Below the pieces are notes generated by a model. That model worked only from the letters and a program-made list of their open reading frames with translations. It did not search any database and was not told where the DNA came from. A stretch of DNA of 64,000 nt, taken from assembly GCF_024741795.1 (NCBI RefSeq), contig NZ_CP102950.1:1922001-1986000 (forward strand), in the 5' to 3' direction. The translations under genes were made by a program, and so were the position numbers. Every line of letters starts with the position of its first letter. Position 1 is the stretch's first letter. The DNA is from Arthrobacter sp. CJ23 (lineage in GTDB: Bacteria > Actinomycetota > Actinomycetes > Actinomycetales > Micrococcaceae). This document shows, in pieces, positions 1-8,548 of the stretch.

Positions 1-402
1 CCCGCTGCCAACCTTGTTGGTTCTTGGCTGGGACGCCCTTACCCTGCGTACTGCAGTGACGCCGGCCAGGCCCTCCTGTGGGACACGCCCGAAGAGGAGG
101 TGCGGAGGATCTTCCAGAACGTGGAGTTCGTCCAGCACGGGCCCAACACCCCGTCGTCGGTAGACGACTTTCTTCAGCGCTTGGAAAGTGCCAGGAGCAG
201 GGGCTACTCCATCGTCGATGAGGAGGCCGAACCCGGTCTCTATTCGCTCGCCGCACCGGTCCGTGACTTCAAAGGTGATGTGGCCGCAGCGCTGCAGATA
301 GTTGGCCCGAAAGCGCGGCTGGAGCCTCGGCGGGAACATCATGCCCTGGTACTCGCTTCGTGGCGCGACTGGCTCGAAACCCGGGTCGGGGGAAGTCAGT
401 AA
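1..402 (+). CDS. IclR-family regulator, C-terminal part (cut by window edge)
   Basis: The reading frame is open from the first base to a TAA at 400-402, so the N-terminus and its DNA-binding domain lie outside the window. The 133 visible residues are an IclR effector-binding domain: GRPYPAYCSDAGQALLWD (residues about 11-28) matches the family's conserved pocket motif. The later GYSIVDEEAEPGLYSLAAPV segment matches the GYA-x-EEx3G-x3-AxP block. It meets the next IclR gene tail to tail, overlapping it by 7 bases. The ligand cannot be read from the sequence. Confidence 0.85.
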   Translation, partial: PAANLVGSWLGRPYPAYCSDAGQALLWDTPEEEVRRIFQNVEFVQHGPNTPSSVDDFLQRLESARSRGYSIVDEEAEPGLYSLAAPVRDFKGDVAAALQIVGPKARLEPRREHHALVLASWRDWLETRVGGSQ

Positions 403-1166
403 ACCTGCCCCTGGGCGGAGCCCAACCGTTTGGACGCGGCCTGCAGGGCATCGGCCACAATAGCAATGTCCAGCTCGGCCCCGGACCGGCTGCCCAGGAC
501 GCTGAGCCCTGCCAGGATATCCCCACGGGGTGAGCGCACAGGGACTGCCAGTTCCCATACATCGTGCTCGTATTCTTCGGTCGCCAAGACGTATCCTGCC
601 GGCTTGTCGCGCGCCATCAGTTTCTGGACCTCGGCTGGAGTGTGTGCAGCGGCCGGTCCACCCACCCCGATGAAATTCACGTCCCTAAGCAACGACTCCA
701 AGGCGCCGGCGTCGTGATCCCACAGCAGTGCCCTGCCAGCTCCCGTGCACCAGGCCGGTGTCACCATTCCAGGCTTGGCGAAGCCACCGAAAGCGGCGTT
801 GTTGTTTGAGGAGCGCAGGAGCTGCACCCGCACGCCGTCCCGCACGGAGAGGCGGGCTCGAAGACCAAAACCAGCTACCAGTTCTTCCAACTCGGCCTTG
901 GACTCATGGACCCAGTTCCGGTTGAGGGAACCCGCCAGGGCGAAGAAGCGCCGACCCACCCTGAATGGTCCACGGTCTTCCCGCTCCAACAGTTCGAGGT
1001 CGCAAAGCTCCTGGGCGAGCCGGGACACGCGGCTCTGTTCCATGTCCAGCTCCGCGGCCAATTGCGAGACCCCCAGCAACTGTCTGCCCTGTTTTTCCCG
1101 GTCCGCCACCAACCGCACCAAGCGGAGGCCCTGGGCCAAGGACGAGGCTTCGGATGGTACATCCAC
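396..1166 (-). CDS. IclR-family transcriptional regulator
   Basis: A 256-residue repressor/activator with a winged helix near residues 30-75 (GVSQLAAELDMEQSRVSRLA) and an IclR effector domain from about 80 to 250. The GTG at 1166 was chosen because AAAGGAG stands 8 bases upstream. The longer in-frame reading runs back into the racemase gene and has no family match. It lies 34 bases downstream of the racemase gene on the same strand and may be co-transcribed with the racemase. A role in controlling the amino-acid genes next to it is inferred from position only. Confidence 0.85.
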   Translation of the reverse strand: MDVPSEASSLAQGLRLVRLVADREKQGRQLLGVSQLAAELDMEQSRVSRLAQELCDLELLEREDRGPFRVGRRFFALAGSLNRNWVHESKAELEELVAGFGLRARLSVRDGVRVQLLRSSNNNAAFGGFAKPGMVTPAWCTGAGRALLWDHDAGALESLLRDVNFIGVGGPAAAHTPAEVQKLMARDKPAGYVLATEEYEHDVWELAVPVRSPRGDILAGLSVLGSRSGAELDIAIVADALQAASKRLGSAQGQVY

Positions 1167-1200
1167 GGATCGGGCTCCTTTCAGCAAGCTCAAGCCATTC

Positions 1201-2355
1201 TCACATGGCGGCCTCCGAGGCGAGGACACGGGAGCCGCCCGCCCACACCGTGTACAGATCGGCCAGGATGTTCCCGTTGGCGGACTCCAGCTCATCCACC
1301 GTGATCTCCTGGCTGCCTTGGCGGCCGAAAAGGACCACCTCGTCACCCGGGCAGACGTCCGGAACGTCGGAAACGTCCACCACCATCGAGTTCATGGAGA
1401 CCGCATCCACGACGGGCACCCGCTGTCCCCTGACAAGCACACTGCCTCCCACGGCCAGCGCACGCCTGTAGCCGTCGCCGTACCCTGCGGTGACTGTGGC
1501 CAGCCGCGCCTCGCAGCGCAGCGTGTGCAGGTGGCCGTACCCTACCTTGCTTCCGGCGGGGTAACTGTTCACCGAGCCGATTCTGGCCTTGAAGGCCAGG
1601 CAACGCCGGTACCCGGGGTGACGCAGGTCAGAGTCTCCGTAGAGCAACGCGCCCGTCCTGACCATATCCAGCCATGTGGCGGGGACGTTGAGCGTTGCGT
1701 AGGAATTTGCTGCATGCAGCAGGACCTGCTCACGTGGAACGTTGGCCGCACGCAGGATGGACATTGCCTGCTCCAGGAAGCGCCCCAGGCCTGCCTCGAT
1801 GTCTCCAATGTCGTCCAGCGGGAAATGCGTCATGATGCCGGCAAGCTCCAGGTTCCGGTGACTCAGTATTCCCGCTGCGCTTGCCCGCCCCAATGCACTG
1901 GAGACGTCAAGGCTGTGACGGCTTATGCCCGATGAGTTGATATCCAGATGGATGCGGACCACCCGCCCGGCAGCAGCTGCGATCCGGCTGATCTCCCACG
2001 CGCTTTGCGGGTCGGCAACCAGTTCTTCGACGCCGTACCCGACGGCGGCCGCGATCTCCTGCGGTGCTGCGGCGCGGACCCGCAGCAGCTTGCCGGTGTA
2101 CCCGTGGCTGCGGGCAATTCCGGCTTCCGTGTTGGACCCGACGCCGATGTACGGGACGCCGGACCTCACGAGCGAAGGCACTAAGAGCTCCGCCCCGTGC
2201 CCGTACCCGTCGGACTTAATGACGGCGCAGAGCCCGGCACGGTCACGCAACAGTTCCTGCACTGCGCGGACGTTGAATTCGAAGGCTTCTCCGTCTACCT
2301 CCACCCAGCTGGCGAGATTGTCGGTACGGGGTGCGGGGGGACCCGAATGCAACAT
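1201..2355 (-). CDS. Alanine-racemase-fold PLP amino-acid racemase
   Basis: This 384-residue protein has both domains of fold-type III alanine racemases. The PLP lysine is K47 in CAVIKSDGYGHG. The tyrosine-bearing KVGYGHLHTL and AGYGDGYRR motifs are in the C-terminal beta domain. Start ATG 2355 follows AAAGGA by 8 bases. Housekeeping alr genes normally sit with tsaE/tsaD-type genes. This one sits between an IclR gene and an amino-acid permease, beside homoserine and aspartate enzymes, so a catabolic racemase acting on a D-amino acid such as D-homoserine or D-aspartate is likely (inference). Confidence 0.8.
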   Translation of the reverse strand: MLHSGPPAPRTDNLASWVEVDGEAFEFNVRAVQELLRDRAGLCAVIKSDGYGHGAELLVPSLVRSGVPYIGVGSNTEAGIARSHGYTGKLLRVRAAAPQEIAAAVGYGVEELVADPQSAWEISRIAAAAGRVVRIHLDINSSGISRHSLDVSSALGRASAAGILSHRNLELAGIMTHFPLDDIGDIEAGLGRFLEQAMSILRAANVPREQVLLHAANSYATLNVPATWLDMVRTGALLYGDSDLRHPGYRRCLAFKARIGSVNSYPAGSKVGYGHLHTLRCEARLATVTAGYGDGYRRALAVGGSVLVRGQRVPVVDAVSMNSMVVDVSDVPDVCPGDEVVLFGRQGSQEITVDELESANGNILADLYTVWAGGSRVLASEAAM

Positions 2356-2424
2356 GTTTGGGTTCCTTTGAAAATGGCTTCGCGGCCAGGCAAACACTGC
2401 CCGGCCGCGAAGGATGGAAGGGGA

Positions 2425-3870
2425 TCAGGCCGACTGGTCCTTGCGGTTTCTGCCGCCGTACCGGAGCCGGAAGAACAGGTAGCAGGCAGCCACGAACGGA
2501 ACCCCGAAGTACAGGGCTGCGATCTGGGACGGGTCCATGGCAATGCCAATGAGGGAAACGAGGCACAGGACGAAGGCAAGGATAGGCACCACCGGATACA
2601 GCGGAGCTTTGTAGGCGAGGTCGGCCACCTTTCCGCCATTGCGGACAAACGCGCGGCGATGGAAAAAGTGGGAAGCCACAATGGACATCCACACGCCAAC
2701 CACGGCAAAACCGGCCACGGACACCAACGCCAGGTAGACGGATTCAGGGGCCACGACGCTGCTGATGAGGGATGCGAGGCCACCCAGCATGCTGACGGAG
2801 AGTGCGATCAGGGGAATGCCCCGGCTGGTCAGTTTCTTGAAGGCTTGCGGCGCGTGGCCCTCGTCGGCCAGCGAATAGAGCATGCGGGCACAGGAGAACA
2901 GTCCGCTGTTGCCGGCAGACAGCAGGGCGGTGATGATGACGAAGTTCATGATGTCTGCCGCAAAAGGAATTCCCACGGAAGAGAACACCGTAACGAAGGG
3001 GCTCTCGTCCAGGCCTACCTGGTCATAGGGGACCGTTGCCGCAATGACAGCGATTGCGCCAACGAAGAAGATCAGCAAACGAATGACGGTGCTCCGCATA
3101 GCCTTGGGAATGTTGCGGGACGGATCGGCCGTTTCTCCTGCCGCGACGCCGATCAGTTCGGATCCTGAGAAGGCATAGAAGACCGCAAGGGCAGTTACCA
3201 GGACGCCGGTGAACCCATTGGGGAAGAGGCCGGCGGAAGTGTTGAAGTTCTCAAAGAGGAACGGATGGTTTCCCGAGTCCGACAACGGCTGAAAGCCAAA
3301 GAGGGCCGCGCCGCCGAGGATGATCAGGCCAATGATCGCGCCCACCTTGATGATGGCAAACCAGAACTCGGATTCACCAAAGAACCGTGAAGAGACCGCG
3401 TTGAACCCAAAGAGGATCGCCGCGAAGACAAGGCACCATACCCAAACCTCGACGTCGGGGAACCAGCGCTGCATCAACAATCCTGACGCCGTGAACTCCG
3501 AACCGATGGCAACGGCCCAGCAAAGCCAGTACAACCAGGCCGTCGCGAATCCCGTTGCCGGTCCGATCGATCTCGCGGCGTAGATGTGGAACGCCCCGGA
3601 GACCGGATAGGCAATAGCAAGTTCGCCAAGGCAGGCCATCACCAGGTACACGACGAACGCGCCCACCAGATAGGCAATGACAGCGCCCAGCGGTCCTGCC
3701 TGAGAGATCGTGTACCCGGAGCTCAGGAAGAGCCCTGACCCAATCACGCCTCCCATCGCGATCATGACCAGGTGCCTGGTGCCCATTGATCGGCGAAGTC
3801 CGCTCTGGGCAGGTTCGGCGCCGGGTATTTCGGACCGTTGGTCCAGCTGCAGAGGTGTTGAAGATTCCAT
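2425..3870 (-). CDS. Amino-acid permease, APC superfamily (AAT type)
   Basis: A 481-residue integral membrane protein with about 12 hydrophobic segments, beginning with a short hydrophilic tail and then GTRHLVMIAMGGVIGSGLF. That is the AAT-family signature found in GABA, lysine and aromatic permeases. ATG 3870 is preceded by CGGAG at good spacing; the upstream extension in the frame is not membrane-like and is left out. It is divergent from the homoserine dehydrogenase operon and lies 69 bases upstream of the racemase gene. It probably imports the amino acid that the operon degrades. Confidence 0.88.
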   Translation of the reverse strand: MESSTPLQLDQRSEIPGAEPAQSGLRRSMGTRHLVMIAMGGVIGSGLFLSSGYTISQAGPLGAVIAYLVGAFVVYLVMACLGELAIAYPVSGAFHIYAARSIGPATGFATAWLYWLCWAVAIGSEFTASGLLMQRWFPDVEVWVWCLVFAAILFGFNAVSSRFFGESEFWFAIIKVGAIIGLIILGGAALFGFQPLSDSGNHPFLFENFNTSAGLFPNGFTGVLVTALAVFYAFSGSELIGVAAGETADPSRNIPKAMRSTVIRLLIFFVGAIAVIAATVPYDQVGLDESPFVTVFSSVGIPFAADIMNFVIITALLSAGNSGLFSCARMLYSLADEGHAPQAFKKLTSRGIPLIALSVSMLGGLASLISSVVAPESVYLALVSVAGFAVVGVWMSIVASHFFHRRAFVRNGGKVADLAYKAPLYPVVPILAFVLCLVSLIGIAMDPSQIAALYFGVPFVAACYLFFRLRYGGRNRKDQSA

Positions 3871-4047
3871 GTGATTCTCCGGTCGATGACGGATGCGAAG
3901 GGGGAAGAGTCGAGCGGGCTGGATATCACCCGCTGAAGTCCGTAGTGATGAAGGTAACACACATCACCGTCGAATAGTCATTAAAGGCAACTGTGAATGT
4001 CTATAACGCACGCATCTGAGTGGGCTAACTCCAAGATGTCCGCCGAA

Positions 4048-4062
4048 TGGTCACAATGACCA
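4048..4062. promoter_or_regulatory. 15-bp dyad in divergent promoter region
   Basis: TGGTCA-CAA-TGACCA is a perfect 6-3-6 inverted repeat in the 278-base gap between the divergent permease and homoserine dehydrogenase genes. It lies 86 bases before the latter's start. It is a good operator candidate for one of the local regulators (IclR or Lrp type). No binding protein can be assigned from sequence alone. Confidence 0.45.
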
Positions 4063-4148
4063 CGTTCTTTGCCGAATCGACATGGCCGCACTGACACGGG
4101 GCCACAGCAGGATTGAGTCATCAAGCCACCCCACCCAAAAGGAGCACC

Positions 4149-5195
4149 ATGACCACCTACGATCTCGCCCTCATTGGCTTCGGCGGAGTCAACCGCACGC
4201 TTGCCGAAATCATCCACGAACGCGGTGAAGAACTCCGCGCGGACCTCGGGTTCGGTCTGCGGATTGTTGCAATCACAGACCTTCGGCTTGGCTCGCTGAT
4301 GGTCCCCGGCGGAATCGACCTCGGCGTGGCCCTGCACCTCCCGGCCGGTGAAACATTCGCAGACCACGGGGGATCCCAGGACACCAACAACGAGGAAGTT
4401 ATCCGCAACTGCACGGCTGACATCATTTGTGAAGCCACCTTCACCAACCCGGAAGACGGGGAACCAGCCGTATCCCACGTCCGCTGGGCACTGGAATCCG
4501 GCAAGAGCGTCTGCACCACCAACAAGGGCCCCGTAGCACTCCAAGGACCGGAACTGACCCGCCTGGCCGAAGCAAACGGAGCCAGATTCGAGTTTGAAGG
4601 CGCTGTCATGAGCGGCACCCCCGTCATCAGACTCGCAAAGCAGATGTTCACCGGGCTCGCCATCGACGGGTTCGAGGGCATCCTGAACGGCACCAGCAAC
4701 TACGTGCTCGGGCGGATGGAAGCAGGCCTCGACCTCCAGTCGGCCGTTCGTGAAGCGCAGGAACTCGGCTACGCAGAAGCCAACCCCACCGCAGACATCG
4801 AAGGCTTTGACGTCCAACTCAAGGTACTGATTTTGGCCAATGAACTGCTGGGCGCCGGAATCACACTCAAAGACGTCAGTCGCGAAGGCATCTCCTCCGT
4901 AACCCCCGCAGACATCTCAAAAGCGGTGGCGGACGGGCGGCGCTGGAAGCTGATCGGATCAGCAAACAGGAATGCCGACGGCACCGTGTCGGCTTCAGTC
5001 AAACCTATGGCGCTGCCCCTGGACCACGGCTTGGCCGGCATCTCCGGTGCCACCAACGCCGTCTCCTTCACCACCGATTTGTTGGGCCCGGTAACGATCT
5101 CCGGCCCCGGCGCCGGACGGGTTGAAACCGCCTATGCATTGCTCTCCGACATCATCGCCATCCACGCAGCCAAGAAAGTTGTTTCCCATGCCTGA
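4149..5195 (+). CDS. Homoserine dehydrogenase
   Basis: NAD(P)-dependent enzyme interconverting homoserine and aspartate 4-semialdehyde. The 348 residues cover the nucleotide-binding domain (LIGFGGVNRTLAEI near the N-terminus), the SGTPVI and NGTSNYVLGRM substrate-domain motifs, and EGFDVQLKVLILAN with the conserved Asp221 and Lys225. The C-terminal ACT regulatory domain of biosynthetic actinobacterial Hom (about 430 residues) is absent, so feedback inhibition by threonine is not expected. ATG 4149 follows AAAGGAG. Its last codons overlap the start of the aldehyde dehydrogenase gene, and it is followed by aspartase, which points to degradation rather than synthesis. Confidence 0.85.
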   Translation: MTTYDLALIGFGGVNRTLAEIIHERGEELRADLGFGLRIVAITDLRLGSLMVPGGIDLGVALHLPAGETFADHGGSQDTNNEEVIRNCTADIICEATFTNPEDGEPAVSHVRWALESGKSVCTTNKGPVALQGPELTRLAEANGARFEFEGAVMSGTPVIRLAKQMFTGLAIDGFEGILNGTSNYVLGRMEAGLDLQSAVREAQELGYAEANPTADIEGFDVQLKVLILANELLGAGITLKDVSREGISSVTPADISKAVADGRRWKLIGSANRNADGTVSASVKPMALPLDHGLAGISGATNAVSFTTDLLGPVTISGPGAGRVETAYALLSDIIAIHAAKKVVSHA

Positions 5196-6597
5196 GGCCC
5201 TCATCGTAGAGCTTGCCACTGAAACCGCCGTCCAGGACGTCACCAGTCCCTTCGACCACCGCATAGTGGGCAGCATCAAACTCACTAAACCCGACGACGT
5301 GGCAGATGTCCTTGCCACCGTACGTGCCGGTGCCAAGGCGTCGGCAGCGCTCTCCCGTAACGACCGCGGCAGAATCCTGGACCGCGCTGCGCAGTCCATC
5401 GAGGATCGCAGCGAAATTTTTGCCCGGACCATCGTCGATGAAGCAGGAAAGACCATCCGCCAGGCGCGCAAAGAGGTCCTGAGGGCAGTCAACACCCTGC
5501 GGTTGTCAGCTGCGGAGGCCCGGCGCAACGCCGGTGAAGTCATCCCCTTCGACGCGTACGAAGGATCCGAGGACCGTCACGGCTGGTTTTCCCGTGAACC
5601 GCTCGGGATCATCCTGGCCATCACGCCCTTCAATGATCCCCTCAACCTGGTAGCCCACAAGGTGGGGCCTGCAATCGCTGGAGGCAACGCGGTCGTCCTT
5701 AAACCTTCGGCGCTGACTCCGTTGTCCGCGCAGCTGCTGGCGGAAACCTTGTTCGATGCGGGACTTCCGGACACCGTACTGACCGTTGTCCACGGCGGTC
5801 GCGAGGTTGCCCGGAAGATCCTGGCCGCACCGGACGTACGCATGGTGTCCTTCACCGGCGGCTTCTCAACAGGGGAGGACATCGCCAGGACAGCGGGACT
5901 CAAGAAGCTGGCCATGGACCTCGGCGGAAATGCTCCCGTCATCGTCATGGACGACGCCGACCTGCAGAAAGCGGTCGAGTCCTGCGTCTCCGGGGCGTTC
6001 TGGGCAGCCGGTCAGAACTGCGTGGGAGTCCAGCGCATCCTGGTCCACAGCTCCGTCTACCAGGAGTTCAAAACCAAGTTCCTGGCCGAAACGGCAGCGC
6101 TGGTGGTGGGCGACCCAAGTGACGGGAAGACCGACGTCGGACCGATGATCACCACCGAGGCTGCCGCCACACTCATGGACAAGATTCGCTTGGCCGTCGA
6201 CGCCGGTGCGGTCCTGCTTGCCGGTGGCAAGAACTTCGGAAACCTGGTTCAGCCGACTGTGGCCGAGGCAGTCCCCGAAGACAGCCGGCTGTGGCAGGAA
6301 GAAGCCTTCGGGCCACTCGTGATGCTGCGGCCAGTGGATTCCCTGCAGGAAGCCGTGGACGTTGCCAACTCGATCGACTTCAGTCTCCATGCAGGGATCT
6401 TCACATCTTCCATCGGCAATGCCATGGGCGCAGCCAAGCAGATCCAGGCCGGTGGCGTGATGATCAACGATTCCTCCGACTACCGCTTCGACGGCATGCC
6501 GTTCGGCGGCTTCAAGTACGGCAGCCTGGGCCGCGAAGGAGTCCGCTTCGCCTACGAGGACATGACCCAGCCCAAGGTCATCTGCATCAAGAACTGA
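5188..6597 (+). CDS. NAD(P)-dependent aldehyde dehydrogenase (aspartate-semialdehyde oxidising?)
   Basis: A 469-residue ALDH-superfamily protein with the TPFNDPLNLVAHKVGPA coenzyme motif, FTGGFSTG, and catalytic Cys278 in GQNCVGVQ. The usual catalytic Glu of the ELGG motif is Asp244 here (MDLGGNAP), as in some relatives of phosphonoacetaldehyde and lactaldehyde dehydrogenases. The ATG overlaps the homoserine dehydrogenase stop (ATGCCTGA), which suggests translational coupling. Given its position between homoserine dehydrogenase and aspartase, oxidation of L-aspartate 4-semialdehyde to aspartate is the best inference. Other semialdehydes are possible. Confidence 0.8.
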   Translation: MPEALIVELATETAVQDVTSPFDHRIVGSIKLTKPDDVADVLATVRAGAKASAALSRNDRGRILDRAAQSIEDRSEIFARTIVDEAGKTIRQARKEVLRAVNTLRLSAAEARRNAGEVIPFDAYEGSEDRHGWFSREPLGIILAITPFNDPLNLVAHKVGPAIAGGNAVVLKPSALTPLSAQLLAETLFDAGLPDTVLTVVHGGREVARKILAAPDVRMVSFTGGFSTGEDIARTAGLKKLAMDLGGNAPVIVMDDADLQKAVESCVSGAFWAAGQNCVGVQRILVHSSVYQEFKTKFLAETAALVVGDPSDGKTDVGPMITTEAAATLMDKIRLAVDAGAVLLAGGKNFGNLVQPTVAEAVPEDSRLWQEEAFGPLVMLRPVDSLQEAVDVANSIDFSLHAGIFTSSIGNAMGAAKQIQAGGVMINDSSDYRFDGMPFGGFKYGSLGREGVRFAYEDMTQPKVICIKN

Positions 6598-6609
6598 GGG
6601 AGGAAAACC

Positions 6610-8031
6610 TTGCACAAGTACTATCGGGTGGAGGAAGACTCCCTTGGCCGCATCGAGGTGCCGGCCGACGCCTACTGGGGAGCCCACACGGCCCGGGCCC
6701 TGGAGAACTTTCCCATCAGCGGGACAACCTTGGCAGATCACCCTCGGCTCGTCACGGCCCTGGCAATGGTCAAAAGGGCTGCCGCCGTCACCAACGGACG
6801 ACTCGGCGCCATTGATGCGGCCACTGCCACGGCCATCAGCGGGGCCTGCGAGGCCATTGAGACTGGGCGCTTTCATGACCAGTTCTGCGTGGACGTGATC
6901 CAGGGAGGTGCCGGCACCAGCACCAACATGAACGCCAACGAGGTGATTGCCAACATTGCCCTGGAAACCCTGGGGCACCCGCTCGGCTGCTACCAGGTGC
7001 TCCATCCCATAGACCACGTCAACCGCTGCCAGTCCACCAACGATGTCTATCCGACGGCCCTTAAATTGGCTTTGGCAGGCGCCGTGCAGGGCCTATGCCA
7101 GGAACTCGACAGGCTGGCAGAGGCGTTCCAGGACAAAGGAATCGCCTTCGCTGACATCGTGAAAATGGGGCGCACGCAACTGCAGGATGCGGTCCCCATG
7201 ACCTTGGGCCAGGAGTTCCACGCCTTCGCGGCGACTGTCACCGAGGACCGGCAGCGGCTGGAAGAGTCTGCCGGCCTCCTCCTCGAGTGCAGTCTGGGAG
7301 CTACCGCCATTGGAACCGGAATCACGGCAGCGGCCGGTTACCGGGAGCAGGTAGTGGACGCACTGGCGGAAATCAGCGGTTATCGGCTGGTGCCGGCCGC
7401 CAACCTGGTAGAGGCCACCTCCGATGTGGGCGTGTTCATGCACTTGTCCGGAATGCTCAAGCGCTCGGCAGTCAAGATATCCAAAATCAGCAGCGACCTC
7501 AGATTGCTTTCCAGCGGACCACAAAATGGTTTGGGTGAGCTGCGGCTGCCGCCACGGCAAGCAGGCTCCTCGATCATGCCCGGGAAAGTCAACCCCGTCA
7601 TCCCCGAAACGCTCAACCAGATCGCTTTCGCCGTCGCAGGTGCGGACACAACCGTCACCATGGCCGCCGACAACGGCCAACTCCAACTCAACGCCTTCGA
7701 GCCGGTGATTGGGCACGTACTGCTACAGGGGTTGTCCTGGTTGACCAACGGAGCCCGAATCCTCCGGACTCACTGCGTCGACGGCATCGAAGCGAATGAG
7801 GAGCTGCTACGAGTGAAGGTGGCCAGCTCCGCGGGTTTGGCCACCGCCTTCATCCCGGCGATCGGATACGCGGCAGCCGCTGCGGTAGCCAAACGCGCAC
7901 TCCATGACGATACGCCCGTGCTGGAGGCCATCACGTCACTGGGAGTGTTGGACCGGGAGGCGGCCCGGATCATCATGGAGGACGCCGTTGGCCTGTCGCC
8001 GCGGATACCGGAGAAACCGTTTGTGCCTTAG
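6610..8031 (+). CDS. aspA: Aspartate ammonia-lyase (aspartase)
   Basis: A 473-residue fumarase/aspartase superfamily enzyme that deaminates L-aspartate to fumarate. It starts EEDSLGRIEVPADAYWGAHT and carries GAGTSTNMNANEV, CQSTNDVYPTA and the flexible catalytic loop GSSIMPGKVNPVIPE at residues 319-333. All are characteristic of AspA/FumC, and the N-terminus is closer to AspA. The TTG start at 6610 follows GGGAGG. It closes the hom-aldehyde dehydrogenase operon with 12 bases of spacing. Its TAG overlaps the stop of the convergent Lrp gene. Fumarase is the alternative, but the operon favours aspartase. Confidence 0.8.
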   Translation: MHKYYRVEEDSLGRIEVPADAYWGAHTARALENFPISGTTLADHPRLVTALAMVKRAAAVTNGRLGAIDAATATAISGACEAIETGRFHDQFCVDVIQGGAGTSTNMNANEVIANIALETLGHPLGCYQVLHPIDHVNRCQSTNDVYPTALKLALAGAVQGLCQELDRLAEAFQDKGIAFADIVKMGRTQLQDAVPMTLGQEFHAFAATVTEDRQRLEESAGLLLECSLGATAIGTGITAAAGYREQVVDALAEISGYRLVPAANLVEATSDVGVFMHLSGMLKRSAVKISKISSDLRLLSSGPQNGLGELRLPPRQAGSSIMPGKVNPVIPETLNQIAFAVAGADTTVTMAADNGQLQLNAFEPVIGHVLLQGLSWLTNGARILRTHCVDGIEANEELLRVKVASSAGLATAFIPAIGYAAAAAVAKRALHDDTPVLEAITSLGVLDREAARIIMEDAVGLSPRIPEKPFVP

Positions 8032-8477
8032 GCGGAAACCCTGCGGATCACATTGGAGAGCGTCATTGCCGTAACGGTATCGGCCACGCCAGGGATGGCA
8101 GCGATCTCCTCCCAGATCTCCTGAACGCGGCCCAGGGAACGGGCTTCCACCCGGACAATCAAGTCGAAGTCGCCACTCAGGACATCGCAAAGTACTACCT
8201 CGGGGATGGCACGGAGCGCGGCCAGGACATCAGCTCCGCGCATGCGGTCCTTCCGGTAAACCATGAGGAACGCCGAGACGGAGTCCTGGCCCACGCCACC
8301 GGCCACCACCGTGTAGCCCTGGATGTAGCCTTGCCGCTCCATTCTCTCGATCCGCTGCCGTACCGCGTTCCTTGACAGCATCACCTTGCTGGCAAGGACC
8401 GCGTGAGGGACTCGGGCGTTCCTGGTCAACTCCGCGAGGATGCTTTGGTCAATACCGTCCAGGCCTGGTCGTTCCAT
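8028..8477 (-). CDS. Lrp/AsnC-family transcriptional regulator
   Basis: A 149-residue regulator with an N-terminal helix-turn-helix (LDGIDQSILAELTRNARVPH through SRNAVRQRIERME, residues about 5-50) and an AsnC ligand-binding (RAM) domain with LSGDFDLIVRVE. Start 8477 gives the family's usual length; an in-frame ATG 9 bases further upstream at 8486 is possible. It is tail to tail with aspartase and divergent from the HAD gene. It is likely an amino-acid-responsive regulator of the homoserine/aspartate genes (inference). Confidence 0.85.
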   Translation of the reverse strand: MERPGLDGIDQSILAELTRNARVPHAVLASKVMLSRNAVRQRIERMERQGYIQGYTVVAGGVGQDSVSAFLMVYRKDRMRGADVLAALRAIPEVVLCDVLSGDFDLIVRVEARSLGRVQEIWEEIAAIPGVADTVTAMTLSNVIRRVSA

Positions 8478-8548
8478 GCGTCCCATCCACAAATAAGCAC
8501 GCAGGCGCAAAGTACAGCACCTGCCTTGACCGAAAGGCCCAGAAAGAA

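Noticed and set aside
745..1935. 396-codon plus-strand ORF over IclR and racemase genes
   Set aside because: Antisense shadow of two well-supported minus-strand genes; its composition is that of a random GC-rich frame.
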